NCBI GenBank assembly: GCA_963738025.1
Contig: CAVTWA010000031.1
Span: 248,001-312,000 of the forward strand
Direction: 5' to 3'
DNA length: 64,000 bases
DNA from: 20CM-2-55-15 sp963738025
Lineage (GTDB): Bacteria > Acidobacteriota > Terriglobia > 20CM-2-55-15
In this document: positions 24,892-34,348 of the stretch, piece by piece
How the letters are laid out: each line of letters starts with the position of its first letter
How positions within the stretch are numbered: position 1 is the stretch's first letter
Program-made: the position numbers and the translations under genes
Notes under the pieces: generated by a model
Databases searched by the model: none
The model's input: only the letters and a program-made list of their open reading frames with translations
Told to the model about the DNA's origin: nothing

Positions 24892-26001
24892 ATGATTGGC
24901 CGATTTCTTTATTCAAATTATCGCAAGATCTTCTGCTCTCTTTTCATCTGTTTTCTCGTTGCACTGGTTGCCCAGCGGACGCTTGTAGCCCAACAAAAGC
25001 CATCGTTTACTATCGGATGGTCGGTTTACGTGGGCTGGGATCCTTACTATTACCTGGCGAAGTCGGGAATCCTGAAGAAGTGGTCGGATAAATACGGGAT
25101 CGATATTAAAGTTCAGCGCTTCGATTACGCGCCTTCGCTCGACGCCTTCGTTGCCAAAAACATCGATGCATGCGCGATGACCAACATGGAAGCCCTGGAC
25201 ATGCCGGCCGCTGCCGGAGTGGACACCACGGCGATCCTGCTCGGCGATTACTCCAATGGCAACGACGCGGTGATCACGCGCCAGAACCTCAACCTGGCTC
25301 AGATTCCCGGAAAGCCCGTAATGCTCGTGGAGAAAACGGTTTCGCAATACCTCTTCGAGCGCGCCATGACGCTGAACGGCCTTGCCGCTCAGATCAAACA
25401 AGTGCGTTACATCAACACATCGGATTCGGACATTGCGTACGCGTTTCTTGCCGATGCCAGCAAGCCCGCCGTCGTCACCTGGAAACCGCTGGTGTCGCAG
25501 ATCATGAAGGCCAAAGACGTCAAGATGGTGTTCAATTCCTCGCAGATTCCCGGCGAGATCATGGACCTGCTTGTCGTGCGCACGGAAGTGCTGAACCGCG
25601 CAGATGGGTCGGGTCAGAAGTTTGCCAAAGCCGTATCGGGCGCCTGGTACGAACTGATGGGCATGATGACGCAGAGCGGCGCGGCTGGAGATAAAGTCCT
25701 TGCGGGTATTGCAGAAGCCTCTAAGGATTCCCTGGACTCTTACAAAGAGCAGTTGAGCACGACTCACATGTTCTATACGCCTCAGTCTGCGGTCCAGATG
25801 ACGGCGTCGCCGGATCTCAAAAAAACGATGGATCTGGTGCGCCAGTTTTGTTTCTCCCACAATCTGCTGGGCGAGAAAACCAAATCGGCCGACGAGATCG
25901 GCATCCAGTTCACAGACGGCACTGTCCTTGGTAAATCCGACCGGATCCGGTTGCGTTTCAATCCGACATTTATGCAGTTGGCCGCGGAGAAGAAACTATG
26001 A
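24892..26001 (+). CDS. ABC transporter substrate-binding protein of the urea carboxylase region
   Basis: A 369-residue periplasmic binding protein of the NMT1/taurine-like class. The ATG at 24892 is selected because GGGAGG precedes it by five bases; an upstream frame start has no such site. Residues 1-36 form a signal peptide. The mature start FTIGWSVYVGWDPYYYLAKSG and the DACAMTNMEALDMPAAAGVDTTA region match the family found beside urea carboxylase genes. It should deliver the nitrogen compound, urea or more probably guanidinium, to the membrane permease. It overlaps the permease gene by four bases (ATGA). Confidence 0.88.
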   Translation: MIGRFLYSNYRKIFCSLFICFLVALVAQRTLVAQQKPSFTIGWSVYVGWDPYYYLAKSGILKKWSDKYGIDIKVQRFDYAPSLDAFVAKNIDACAMTNMEALDMPAAAGVDTTAILLGDYSNGNDAVITRQNLNLAQIPGKPVMLVEKTVSQYLFERAMTLNGLAAQIKQVRYINTSDSDIAYAFLADASKPAVVTWKPLVSQIMKAKDVKMVFNSSQIPGEIMDLLVVRTEVLNRADGSGQKFAKAVSGAWYELMGMMTQSGAAGDKVLAGIAEASKDSLDSYKEQLSTTHMFYTPQSAVQMTASPDLKKTMDLVRQFCFSHNLLGEKTKSADEIGIQFTDGTVLGKSDRIRLRFNPTFMQLAAEKKL

Positions 26002-26852
26002 GCCTGCTTCGAATTCACGCGGCTCCTAATCGTACGGCCGCCTGGCTCCTGTCGTGGTTCCTGTTCATTGCCGGGCTGACTTGCTATTTCTATCTGGCGC
26101 AGCAACGGCATCGGGAAAATCCCGACGACCGGGTCATGCCGACAGCCACTCAGATGGTTCACGCTTTTTCGGACGCTGTACTGAAGCCGGCGGAAGAGGA
26201 AGAAACGACAGACGACGGCACCGTACCCCCGCTGTTGACCCGGATACGATCCAGCATGCTGTGGAAAGACACCTCCGCAACCGGCCGGCGTTTTCTGATA
26301 GCGGTTGCGCTTTTGTTTCCCGCCGTGTTGCTCGGATTGCACATGGCAATGTTCCCTTATATCGGAGCGTTCTTCCTGCGCTTCATTCAATTCTTCGACA
26401 AAATTGTGGCGCTTTCACTCCTGCCCATTTTGTTTATCGCGTTCGGCATCGACGAGCTATCGAAGATTATGCTGATCGTGATTGGCGTCACACCGACAAT
26501 CATCCTCGACACCTTTAACCTGAGCAAGGGTGTGCCGCGAGAGCAGGTGGTGAAGGCATTCACATTGGGAGCCGCGGATTTCGCGGTCACCTATCGTGTC
26601 ATCTTCAAGCAGATCTGGCCCCGTGTTTTGAACAGCATTCGATTGAACCTGAAGGCCGTCATGTTATTCCTGTTCGCCGGCGAGATGATCGCCTCGACCG
26701 ACGGCCTCGCCTATCGGATTGCGCTGCTGCGGCGGCATATGGGGATGGACACGATCATCCCCTACGTCCTTTGGGTGGCGTTGTTGTTATTCCTCGTGGA
26801 TCTCGGAATGCACATGTTCAACCGCAAGATGCATCCCTGGTTCCAGGAATGA
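25998..26852 (+). CDS. ABC transporter permease of the urea carboxylase region
   Basis: A 284-residue BPD-type permease. One helix lies at the N-terminus (about 14-34), followed by an acidic soluble stretch with PAEEEETTDDGT (about 63-78), then four or five helices. The EAA-like cytoplasmic loop is VKAFTLGAADFAVTYRVIFKQIWPRVLNSIRL. It pairs with the binding protein upstream and the ATPase downstream. Homologues of this arrangement accompany biotin-dependent urea/guanidine carboxylases. The start codon overlaps the previous stop (ATGA), indicating translational coupling. Confidence 0.88.
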   Translation: MSLLRIHAAPNRTAAWLLSWFLFIAGLTCYFYLAQQRHRENPDDRVMPTATQMVHAFSDAVLKPAEEEETTDDGTVPPLLTRIRSSMLWKDTSATGRRFLIAVALLFPAVLLGLHMAMFPYIGAFFLRFIQFFDKIVALSLLPILFIAFGIDELSKIMLIVIGVTPTIILDTFNLSKGVPREQVVKAFTLGAADFAVTYRVIFKQIWPRVLNSIRLNLKAVMLFLFAGEMIASTDGLAYRIALLRRHMGMDTIIPYVLWVALLLFLVDLGMHMFNRKMHPWFQE

Positions 26853-26882
26853 GTCGCGGAGCGGCTGTAAGCGGAGGGGCAA

Positions 26883-27725
26883 GTGAGCATTATTGAAATC
26901 GAAGCAGTCGACGTCGAATACATGGCGGATGGGCGGTCGATACGGCGCATTCTCAACGGAATCAATCTGGACATTGAAGCTGGCGAGTTCGTCTCGATCG
27001 TCGGGAAAACAGGATGCGGCAAATCGACATTGCTGCGATTGATCCTGGGGGAACAGAAACCTACTCGCGGCCGGGTCCTGGTCAATGGACGCGAGCGCTC
27101 CCAACCGGATCGTCTTTGCGGGTACGTTCCTCAGAAGTACTCCTTGTTTTCCGACAAAACTGTCATGGACAACCTTACCTTCGGACCGGATGTCGCCGAA
27201 TTCGGAGCCTTCCCGCTCTTACGTCCGGGCCGCCGCAAACGGCTGTCTGAATTCCGCAGCGAAGCACTGCGTTTTTTGAAACAAATGGGACTGAGTGAAT
27301 CCGACGCCCGCAAGTATCCGCACGAACTCTCTGGAGGCATGCAGCAACGTGTCGCGATCGCTCAGGCGTTGATGATGAAACCTCCAATCCTGCTGATGGA
27401 CGAGGCGTTCAGCGCTCTCGATCCGGGAACACGCAAGGAGATGCAACGGCTCATCAAAACGGTATGGCGTGACAGCGGCACCACGATTGTCTTTGTCACA
27501 CATAACACGCAGGAAGCGGTGTGTCTCGGAACACGCGTGATCGCTCTTGGTGGTCCATCGGTAATCGACACGACCGTGGCGCACGTCGACTTCGATTCGG
27601 ACGAAGTTCATCTTCAATTCCTGATTCGCGACATCGAAGCAAAGACGCAAGTGGACAAAAATGTAGCCGGCGGCGGCGAAGAGCTACATAAACGTCGCCT
27701 CGCAGAGGCCTCTCTTCCCGCCTAG
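26883..27725 (+). CDS. ABC transporter ATP-binding protein of the urea carboxylase region
   Basis: A 280-residue import-type ATPase of the nitrate/taurine group. It contains Walker A GKTGCGKST, signature LSGGMQQRVAIAQAL, Walker B ILLMDEAFSALDPGT and the switch VFVTHNTQEAV. The start is GTG at 26883 with GGAGGGG just upstream. An extra insertion (FGPDVAEFGAFPLLRPGRRK, about residues 100-120) separates the Q-loop region from the signature helix. It completes the transporter of the operon, 30 bp after the permease. Confidence 0.9.
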   Translation: MSIIEIEAVDVEYMADGRSIRRILNGINLDIEAGEFVSIVGKTGCGKSTLLRLILGEQKPTRGRVLVNGRERSQPDRLCGYVPQKYSLFSDKTVMDNLTFGPDVAEFGAFPLLRPGRRKRLSEFRSEALRFLKQMGLSESDARKYPHELSGGMQQRVAIAQALMMKPPILLMDEAFSALDPGTRKEMQRLIKTVWRDSGTTIVFVTHNTQEAVCLGTRVIALGGPSVIDTTVAHVDFDSDEVHLQFLIRDIEAKTQVDKNVAGGGEELHKRRLAEASLPA

Positions 27726-27822
27726 ATCATCCGTTTTCACTAATTTTACAGGCCTTTTCGATCTTTTATGTGAGTGGCAGTCATCGTGCATTGGTTCCCA
27801 GTTTTCGGGAGGAAATCAGTTG

Positions 27823-29070
27823 ATGGACGTTACTAGAACCCATTCCCCGGAATCTGCCGTGTCGCAATTAGCTCTGTTGCATCGCATCAGCGGAATTGTC
27901 AGCTCCGACATGTCCCTGCAGAAAATGCTGGATGCCTTGATCAGCCTTGTCGTGGGCGTGACAAGCTGCGATGCCTGCCTTGTCTATCTCTTGGATTCAT
28001 CGAGCGCCGAGATCGTGCTGTGCGCCACGCAGCTGCCGCACGCCGGTGAGATCGGGAACATCCGCATGAAAATCGGCGAAGGCGTCACAGGCTGGGTGGC
28101 CAAGCACCAGTCGGTTGTGGCTCTTTCGTCGCGTGCCTCAAAAGACCCGCGCTTCAAATCATTCACGGCTCTTCCGGAAGATACCTATGAATCATTTTTA
28201 TCGGTTCCGCTGATCGATTCAGGACAGATGATCGGTGTGATCAATGTCCACCATCGGGAAGCGCGAGAACATGCGCCCGAGGAAGTTGCGCTCCTGAGCT
28301 ACGTGGCGGAGCAAATGGGCGGCGCTATTTCCAAGGCACGATTATCCGAACGTTCCCAATCAGCGGTAAAAAAGGTTGAATTGCTTGCCGCTATGGGACG
28401 GACGATCGCGAGCGAAAGTTATCTTGACCGTATTTTGCAGGTGATCTCCGAGATGGTTGCGGAGACATTCGATTCGCCGGTCTGTTCGATCATGATCGTC
28501 GATGAAGACAGGCAGGAACTATCGATCAAGGGCGCTCGATGCTCGTCCCCTGAGTATCTGCAGAAAGGCCCTATCAAGATAGGCGACTCTCTGATCGGAC
28601 GTGTTGTCCGCGAGCGGCAGCTGGTAATGGTGCCGGACGTGGCAGCCGAAAAGTCGTACAAATATCCGGAATTGGCGCGCCGCTCGGGACTGACTTCCCT
28701 TCTGTCGGTACCCATGCTCGCGGGCGTCAAAGTCATCGGCACTTTGAATATTTACACCAATGGACGCCGATCATTTACTCCGGAAGACATCGGGTTCGCT
28801 CAGGCTGTCGCCGGCCAGGCAGCTCTTGCATTCGAAAATGCGCGCCTCATTTCCGAGAGCCTGGAAATGAAACGCACGCTCGAAGCTCGAAAAGTCATCG
28901 AACGGGCGAAGGGGATTCTCCAGCACCGCCACGGCGTAACCGAAGAGCAGGCATATCTCGACCTGCGAAGTGAAAGCCGGCGCCTTCGCCGGCCAATGCG
29001 CGATCTCGCAGAGGCCATCATCCTTGCCGAGGAACTTCATCGCAAAGGAGAGAAGAAGGAGCTTGTTTGA
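27823..29070 (+). CDS. GAF-GAF-ANTAR transcription antitermination regulator
   Basis: A 415-residue cytoplasmic regulator. Two GAF domains (about 28-175 and 200-345) precede an ANTAR RNA-binding domain (about 355-405): ALEARKVIERAKGILQHRHG then AYLDLRSESRRLRRPMRDLA, with the expected Ala, Gly and Arg positions. ANTAR proteins (AmiR, NasR, EutV) prevent premature termination by binding dual hexaloop hairpins in mRNA leaders, often of nitrogen genes. Here the GAF domains may sense the nitrogen compound or nitrogen state. No convincing two-hairpin target was found by eye. The ATG at 27823 follows GGGAGG. It overlaps the next gene by 8 bases. Confidence 0.88.
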   Translation: MDVTRTHSPESAVSQLALLHRISGIVSSDMSLQKMLDALISLVVGVTSCDACLVYLLDSSSAEIVLCATQLPHAGEIGNIRMKIGEGVTGWVAKHQSVVALSSRASKDPRFKSFTALPEDTYESFLSVPLIDSGQMIGVINVHHREAREHAPEEVALLSYVAEQMGGAISKARLSERSQSAVKKVELLAAMGRTIASESYLDRILQVISEMVAETFDSPVCSIMIVDEDRQELSIKGARCSSPEYLQKGPIKIGDSLIGRVVRERQLVMVPDVAAEKSYKYPELARRSGLTSLLSVPMLAGVKVIGTLNIYTNGRRSFTPEDIGFAQAVAGQAALAFENARLISESLEMKRTLEARKVIERAKGILQHRHGVTEEQAYLDLRSESRRLRRPMRDLAEAIILAEELHRKGEKKELV

Positions 29071-29761
29071 CGATACCATTCAGCCTGGCGCGACCTGGTC
29101 TCATGTACTGAAACGCGGCACCGCCCTCCGTATTACCGATACGGCGGGCGGCGCCAACGTCGGCGCAATCTTCTACAACTGGGAAAATCCTGCAGAGCGC
29201 TACAACATGCCGGATACGCTAAAGGCGCAACACGTCGCCCACCTGACACGCGGTCACGTTCTCTTTTCGGATATGGGTCGAGTGCTCGTATCCATCATCG
29301 GCGACACGGCTGGTTGGCACGACCCGCTGAGCGGCTGCGCCAATGCCTCGCTGGTGGATTCCAAGTACGGCGTCGCGCGGTATCAGGAGCACCGCAACGA
29401 TTGCCACAAAAATGCGTTCGATAGTTTTGCAATTGAGCTTGCCAAGTATGGTTTGTCCGAACGGGACATGGCGGCGCCCGTGAATTTCTTCAGCAAGGTC
29501 GTTGTGGATGGCCTTGGGAATATGCGGTTCTCGCCTGGTCACTCCAAACCCGGCATGTATATCGAACTGCGGGCGGAGATGAACGTTCTGGCGATCCTGA
29601 ACACGTGTCAGCATCCGCTCGACCCGAATCCGAATTACGATCCAAAGCCGGTGCACCTCTCGATTCGCAAGGTGTCCGCACCCGCAACAGACGATTTATG
29701 CCGCATGTCCCGTCCGGAAAACGAACGGGGATTTATTTTGACGGAAAGGTACTTTATGTAG
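29063..29761 (+). CDS. cgdA: DUF1989 protein, urea-amidolyase-associated protein 1 / carboxyguanidine deiminase subunit A
   Basis: A 232-residue DUF1989 protein, start TTG at 29063 overlapping the regulator's stop. DUF1989 pairs next to biotin-dependent carboxylases were long called urea-amidolyase-associated proteins 1 and 2; in guanidine operons they were shown to form carboxyguanidine deiminase (CgdAB), which turns carboxyguanidine into allophanate. Typical motifs here are ADTAGG-like turns (ITDTAGGANVGAIFYN), RGHVLFSDMGRVL, the GCANASL and NDCHKNAF cysteines and ELRAEMNVLAILNTCQHPLDP. Family is firm; the exact substrate is inferred from context. Confidence 0.85.
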   Translation: MFDDTIQPGATWSHVLKRGTALRITDTAGGANVGAIFYNWENPAERYNMPDTLKAQHVAHLTRGHVLFSDMGRVLVSIIGDTAGWHDPLSGCANASLVDSKYGVARYQEHRNDCHKNAFDSFAIELAKYGLSERDMAAPVNFFSKVVVDGLGNMRFSPGHSKPGMYIELRAEMNVLAILNTCQHPLDPNPNYDPKPVHLSIRKVSAPATDDLCRMSRPENERGFILTERYFM

Positions 29762-29980
29762 CTGTAGGCGCGGTCATAGACCATCCGTGTCCAAGACAGA
29801 ATGGACGGGGAGCCGCAGAGTGGCGCCTGGTAAAGGTTTGAATGTAGTGGATGCGATGTAAACCTGGTTTGGCTGCAACGCGTTGACCATTCCCCGCCTG
29901 AGTCAGGCGGGGAATGTGGACACTCATCGCTAGATCGGCCTCTATCTTGGACAGCTGTGGTCATAGACCGCGCCTGCAGC
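29761..29980. repeat. Composite inverted-repeat element between the two DUF1989 genes
   Basis: Outer arms CTGTAGGCGCGGTCATAGACC (29762 onward) and the complementary GGTCATAGACCGCGCCTGCAG (ending 29979) enclose the GC-rich palindrome at 29892-29912. It begins on the last base of the upstream stop codon and ends 13 bases before the next start. Relatives lie at 34195, 38970 and 51856. Confidence 0.8.
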
Positions 29981-29993
29981 TTCGTTGTTGGTT

Positions 29994-30635
29994 ATGAAAC
30001 AAAGCTTGTTCGATCCCAAGAAAGCGATATACGACGCGACCATCCCTGCGGGAGAGCCCTGGACCCACGAACTTTCCACGGGCCAGTACCTGCGGATCGT
30101 CGATGTCGAGGGCAATCAGGCGGCCGATACTTTGTTTTATAACGCGTGCGACTACGAGGACCGGTATTCGGCGCAGGACACGATTCGCGCCCAGGCGAAT
30201 ATTTATCTCAGCACGGGAACGAAACTCATCTCATCGCGAGGCAATGTTCTGCTGACAATTGTTGCCGATACGTGCGGCCGACACGACACTCTCGGCGGCG
30301 CTTGTGCAACGGAAAGCAACATGGTGCGGTACGCGATCGACAAACGTCACATGCACGCCTGCAGGCAGAGCTTCGTCAAGGCAGCTGTGCAGTGGGGTCG
30401 CGGCTTCGAAAAGCGTGACATCACCCACAATATCAATTTTTTCATGAATGTCCCGGTGACGCCTGAAGGTGGACTTACCTTTCAGGATGGAGTCTCCGGG
30501 CCGGGTAAATATGTTGAACTGCGCGCCGAAATGGATGTGCTGGCCGTCATCAGCAATTGCCCGCAGTTGAACAATCCCTGCAATGCGTATAACCCCACTC
30601 CGATTCGCGTACTGATCTGGGATCCGGCGGACTGA
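29994..30635 (+). CDS. cgdB: DUF1989 protein, urea-amidolyase-associated protein 2 / carboxyguanidine deiminase subunit B
   Basis: A 213-residue DUF1989 protein and probable partner of the preceding one. Conserved segments are YLRIVDVEGNQAADTLFYNA, the DTCGRHDTLGGACATESN cysteine region, MHACRQSFVKAA and YVELRAEMDVLAVISNCPQLNNPCN. The ATG at 29994 is preferred over a TTG at 29985; no clear ribosome-binding site precedes either, because the upstream DNA belongs to a repeat element. Expected role: with the first DUF1989 protein, deimination of carboxyguanidine to allophanate. The carboxylase starts one base after its stop. Confidence 0.85.
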   Translation: MKQSLFDPKKAIYDATIPAGEPWTHELSTGQYLRIVDVEGNQAADTLFYNACDYEDRYSAQDTIRAQANIYLSTGTKLISSRGNVLLTIVADTCGRHDTLGGACATESNMVRYAIDKRHMHACRQSFVKAAVQWGRGFEKRDITHNINFFMNVPVTPEGGLTFQDGVSGPGKYVELRAEMDVLAVISNCPQLNNPCNAYNPTPIRVLIWDPAD

Positions 30636-30636
30636 A

Positions 30637-33600
30637 ATGTTTCGGAAGGTTTTGATCGCGAATCGAGGCGTAATCGCCTGCCGGATCATTCGCACCCTGA
30701 AAAAGACTGGGGATCTCGCCGGTTGCTGTTTACTCCGATGCGGACAAACACTCGCCGCATGTGCTCCTGTCCGACGACGCCGTATCACTGGGTCCTCCAC
30801 CGGCGGCCGAGAGCTATCTGAATCCCGCCGCCATTATCAAAGCGGCTCGTGAAACAGGCGCCGATGCAATTCATCCGGGTTACGGATTCCTCAGCGAAAA
30901 CGCCGGCTTCGCGGAAGCTTGCGAAAGCGCAGGGATAGTTTTTCTCGGACCCACACCGCAACAGATGCGGATTCTGGGTTTGAAACACACAGCGCGTGAG
31001 ATTGCACTGGGTGAGGCCATTCCTTTATTACCCGGCACTGGACTGCTGCGGGATCGTACCCATGCCATCGAGGAAGCGGACCGATGTTCCTATCCTGTAA
31101 TCTTGAAGAGCACCGCGGGTGGGGGCGGCATTGGCATGCGCATCTGCCGAACGCGGGACGAATTGGCTGAAAACTTCGCCACGGTCTCGCGGCTCGGAGC
31201 AGCGAACTTTGGTCAGGGTGGCGTCTACCTCGAGCGCTATGTCGAAAACGCCAGGCACATCGAAGTTCAAATCTTTGGCGACGGCGCAGGAAATGTGATC
31301 GCTCTTGGAGAGCGCGATTGTTCTGCACAGCGACGGAATCAGAAGGTCATCGAAGAAACGCCCGCGGCCGGAATCAGTGTTGATATGCGTCACCATCTCT
31401 GGCAAATGGCGGAACGCCTCACGCAGAGCGTGCATTATCGATCCGCCGGGACAGTCGAGTTTCTGTACGATTCCGACCGCCAGGATGTCTTTTTTCTGGA
31501 GGTGAACACGCGTCTTCAGGTTGAGCACGCGGTCACCGAAGAAGTAACCGGCGTGGATCTCGTTGAATGGATGGTACGGCTCGGTTGTGGCGAGTTGCCT
31601 CGCCTGGAATCGTTAAGACCATCGCCGGAAGGTGCATCGATCCAGGTGCGCATCTATGCTGAAGATCCGGCACATGCGTTCCGGCCAAGTACCGGAATGT
31701 TGAGTAACGTTCAATTGCCGCGAAACGCGCGTTGTGAAACGTGGGTTGAAAACGGCAGCGAGGTTACGCCGTACTACGATCCGATGCTGGCGAAAATTAT
31801 CGTTCGCGCGGACACCAGACATGCTGCCGTCCAGACCCTGCAGGAAGCGCTGGAACTCACGCGATTCGACGGGATCGAAACGAATCTCGACTACATCCGG
31901 ACGGTTATCCGCGATCCCGAATTCGACGCGGGAGGTTATCCAACCAGCTTTCTGAGCCGCATTGCCTACGAACCGCACGCCGTCGAGGTGATCGAACCGG
32001 GCATGCAGACGACCGTGCAGGACTATCCAGGAAGACTGGGCTATTGGCATGTCGGCGTGCCTCCCTCCGGACCGATGGATCCTCTGGCATTCCTCACCGC
32101 AAATCGACTGGTTGGAAATCCGCAATCTGCTGCGGCGCTGGAGTGCACCATGACAGGGCCGGGGCTCCGCTTCCTTTCCGATGCGACGATCGCCATTACC
32201 GGAGCCAACATGCGGCCGCGCGTTGACGGCAGACCGGTTCCGATGTGGCAATCGCTCCACGTGCAAAAAGGATCGACGCTTCGCCTCGGCAGTGCAGTCG
32301 AAGGAAGTCGCACATACATCGCAATCCATGGCGGACTTGATGTTCCGGCTTATCTCGACAGCTGCTCCACATTCATTTTGGGAAAATTCGGCGGCCACGG
32401 CGGACGCACGCTCCAGATGGGTGATGTACTCCGCTGGAAGGACGGCGACAGACGCCCCCGACACAGCCGCACCCCAAATCGAGTACTCGATACCTCGCTA
32501 CTCGAACGAATGGGAGATCGGTGTACTTTACGGCCCGCACGGCGCGCCCGATTTCTTCACTGATGAAGACATCGAAATGATTTTTGCCGCGGCCTGGAAG
32601 GTTCATTACAACTCGGATCGGACAGGAGTACGGTTAATCGGCCCCCGTCCAAAGTGGGCGCGAAAGGATGGAGGAGAGGCGGGATTGCACCCATCCAACA
32701 TCCACGACAATGCGTACGCCATCGGCGCCATGGATTTCACTGGAGATATGCCCGTTTTGCTTGGTCCCGACGGGCCAAGCCTGGGCGGCTTCGTCTGTCC
32801 GGTTGTCGTGTCGCATGAGGAACTCTGGAAGGTTGGACAGCTTCGCCCCGGAGACACGGTCCGCTTCTTTTCTATCAAGGATGGTGCAAATTCTGCCTCG
32901 CTGAGACAGGGCCGCAGCCGCGAAGCAGCGGAGCCGCGTTCGCGCACTTCAACACCTATACTCCATTCGCACGGAGACGTCGTGTATCGCGCATCGGGCG
33001 ATCGGTACCTGCTCATCGAAATGGGGCCGAACGTTCTCGATCTCAACCTGCGGTTCCGTGTGCATCAACTTGAACGCATGCTGCGCCAGCAGCACCTTCG
33101 AGGCATCCTCGATATCACGCCCGGCATACGTTCGCTGCAAGTCCATTACGACACCGCATACCTTCCACGAGAGGAGTTGATCGCCTGTCTTCAGGCATGT
33201 GAAGAAGCCATGCCGGATCTGGAAGATGTGACGTTGTCGACTCGAACGGTTCATCTGCCTCTTTCCTGGGACGATCCGGCGACACAGCTGGCGATTCGCA
33301 AGTACATGCAATCGGTAAGGCCTGACGCGCCGTGGTGCCCGAGCAACATCGAATTCATCAGGCGGATCAATGGCCTCAGTTCCATCGATGATGTGCGTAA
33401 GGTCGTGTTCGATGCCAGCTACCTCGTTCTCGGTCTGGGAGACGTCTATCTCGGTGCACCGGTAGCGACGCCGATCGATCCGCGGCATCGTCTGGTAACT
33501 ACGAAGTACAACCCGGCTCGAACGTGGACCGCAGAAAATTCAGTCGGTATCGGTGGCGCTTACATGTGCGTGTACGGAATGGAAGGGCCGGGCGGTTATC

Positions 33601-34193
33601 AATTTGTGGGGCGTACCGTTCAAATGTGGAATACGCATCGGACGACGCGCGAATTCACATCGGGAACCCCCTGGTTGCTCCGGTTCTTCGATCAGATTCA
33701 GTTCTTTCCTGTGACCGCCGCAGAGTTACTCGAAATCCGCGATGCGTTTCCCTATGGACAGTACACGTTGAAGGTCGAGCATACGGATTTCAACCTGAAG
33801 CGGTATCACGAATTCCTGGCCAGGACGGCCACCGAAGCTGCCAATTTCAAAAAGCGTCAGCAAGCAGCCTTCGTTGCGGAACGCGAACGCTGGGCCGCAG
33901 CAGGGCAGCTGGAATTTGCGGATCCTGGGTCTGAGGATGCACCCGCCATCACTGCGGCTATCCCGGACGGATGTGAAGCCGTACGTTCACCGATGACGGC
34001 AAGCGTCTGGCAAGTCGCTGTGGAGCCCGGACAACGCGTAGGCGCCGGCGAAAGAGTTTTCGTCCTGGAAGCGATGAAGATGGAATTCGTGGTTGTTGCG
34101 CCGGCGAACGGAGTTGTGGAAGGAATTCACTGCGCGCGGGGTGGAATGGTCATGGCCGGACAGAACCTGGCGACCCTCCGCTTGCACGGTTGA
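30637..34193 (+). CDS. Biotin-dependent urea/guanidine carboxylase, with two frameshifts
   Basis: Large single-chain carboxylase of about 1184 residues. Order: biotin carboxylase ATP-grasp domain (MFRKVLIANRG, STAGGGGIGMRI, FLEVNTRLQVEHAVTEE), carboxyltransferase AHS2 then AHS1 parts (PPSGPMDPLAFLTANRLVGN; GGEAGLHPSNIHDNAYAIG) and a biotinyl domain with EAMKMEF near the C-terminus. Two extra bases break the frame: the GGGG run at 30709-30712 and the CCCCC run at 32455-32459. Removing one base from each gives an uninterrupted, fully conserved protein. It uses ATP and bicarbonate to carboxylate urea to allophanate or guanidine to carboxyguanidine. The adjacent DUF1989 pair favours guanidine. 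Confidence 0.87.
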
Positions 34194-34194
34194 T

Positions 34195-34318
34195 TGCAGG
34201 CGCAGTCTGTGACCGCATCTGGTTTGCGTGTAGAAGAGTGTGGACCCAGTCCCCGCCTAAGTTAGGCGGGGACTATGACACGCTCACCGCATCTATCTTT
34301 ATCTTGGACAGCGGCCTT
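34195..34318. repeat. Degenerate composite element between carboxylase and hydrolase genes
   Basis: Left arm TGCAGGCGCAGTCTGTGACC resembles the outer arm at 29762. The GC-rich palindrome is at 34251-34271 and the ATCTTGGACAGC right-arm motif is near 34307, but the distal right arm is missing. It starts two bases after the carboxylase stop codon. Confidence 0.65.
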
Positions 34319-34348
34319 CTACAATGCTGAGACTGAAGGAGAGAATCG

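Noticed and set aside
24913..25860. A 315-codon minus-strand open frame
   Set aside because: It is entirely antisense to the ABC substrate-binding protein, which has a signal peptide, family motifs and a good ribosome-binding site.
24716..27822. ANTAR-type dual hexaloop hairpins near the operon
   Set aside because: I could not identify two adjacent short stems with six-base loops carrying the expected A and G positions in the gaps at 24716-24891 or 27726-27822.
30637..32520. Programmed ribosomal frameshifting in the carboxylase gene
   Set aside because: There are two shifts in one gene, no conserved slippery-site arrangement, and the same +1 pattern in unrelated genes. Sequencing error is simpler.
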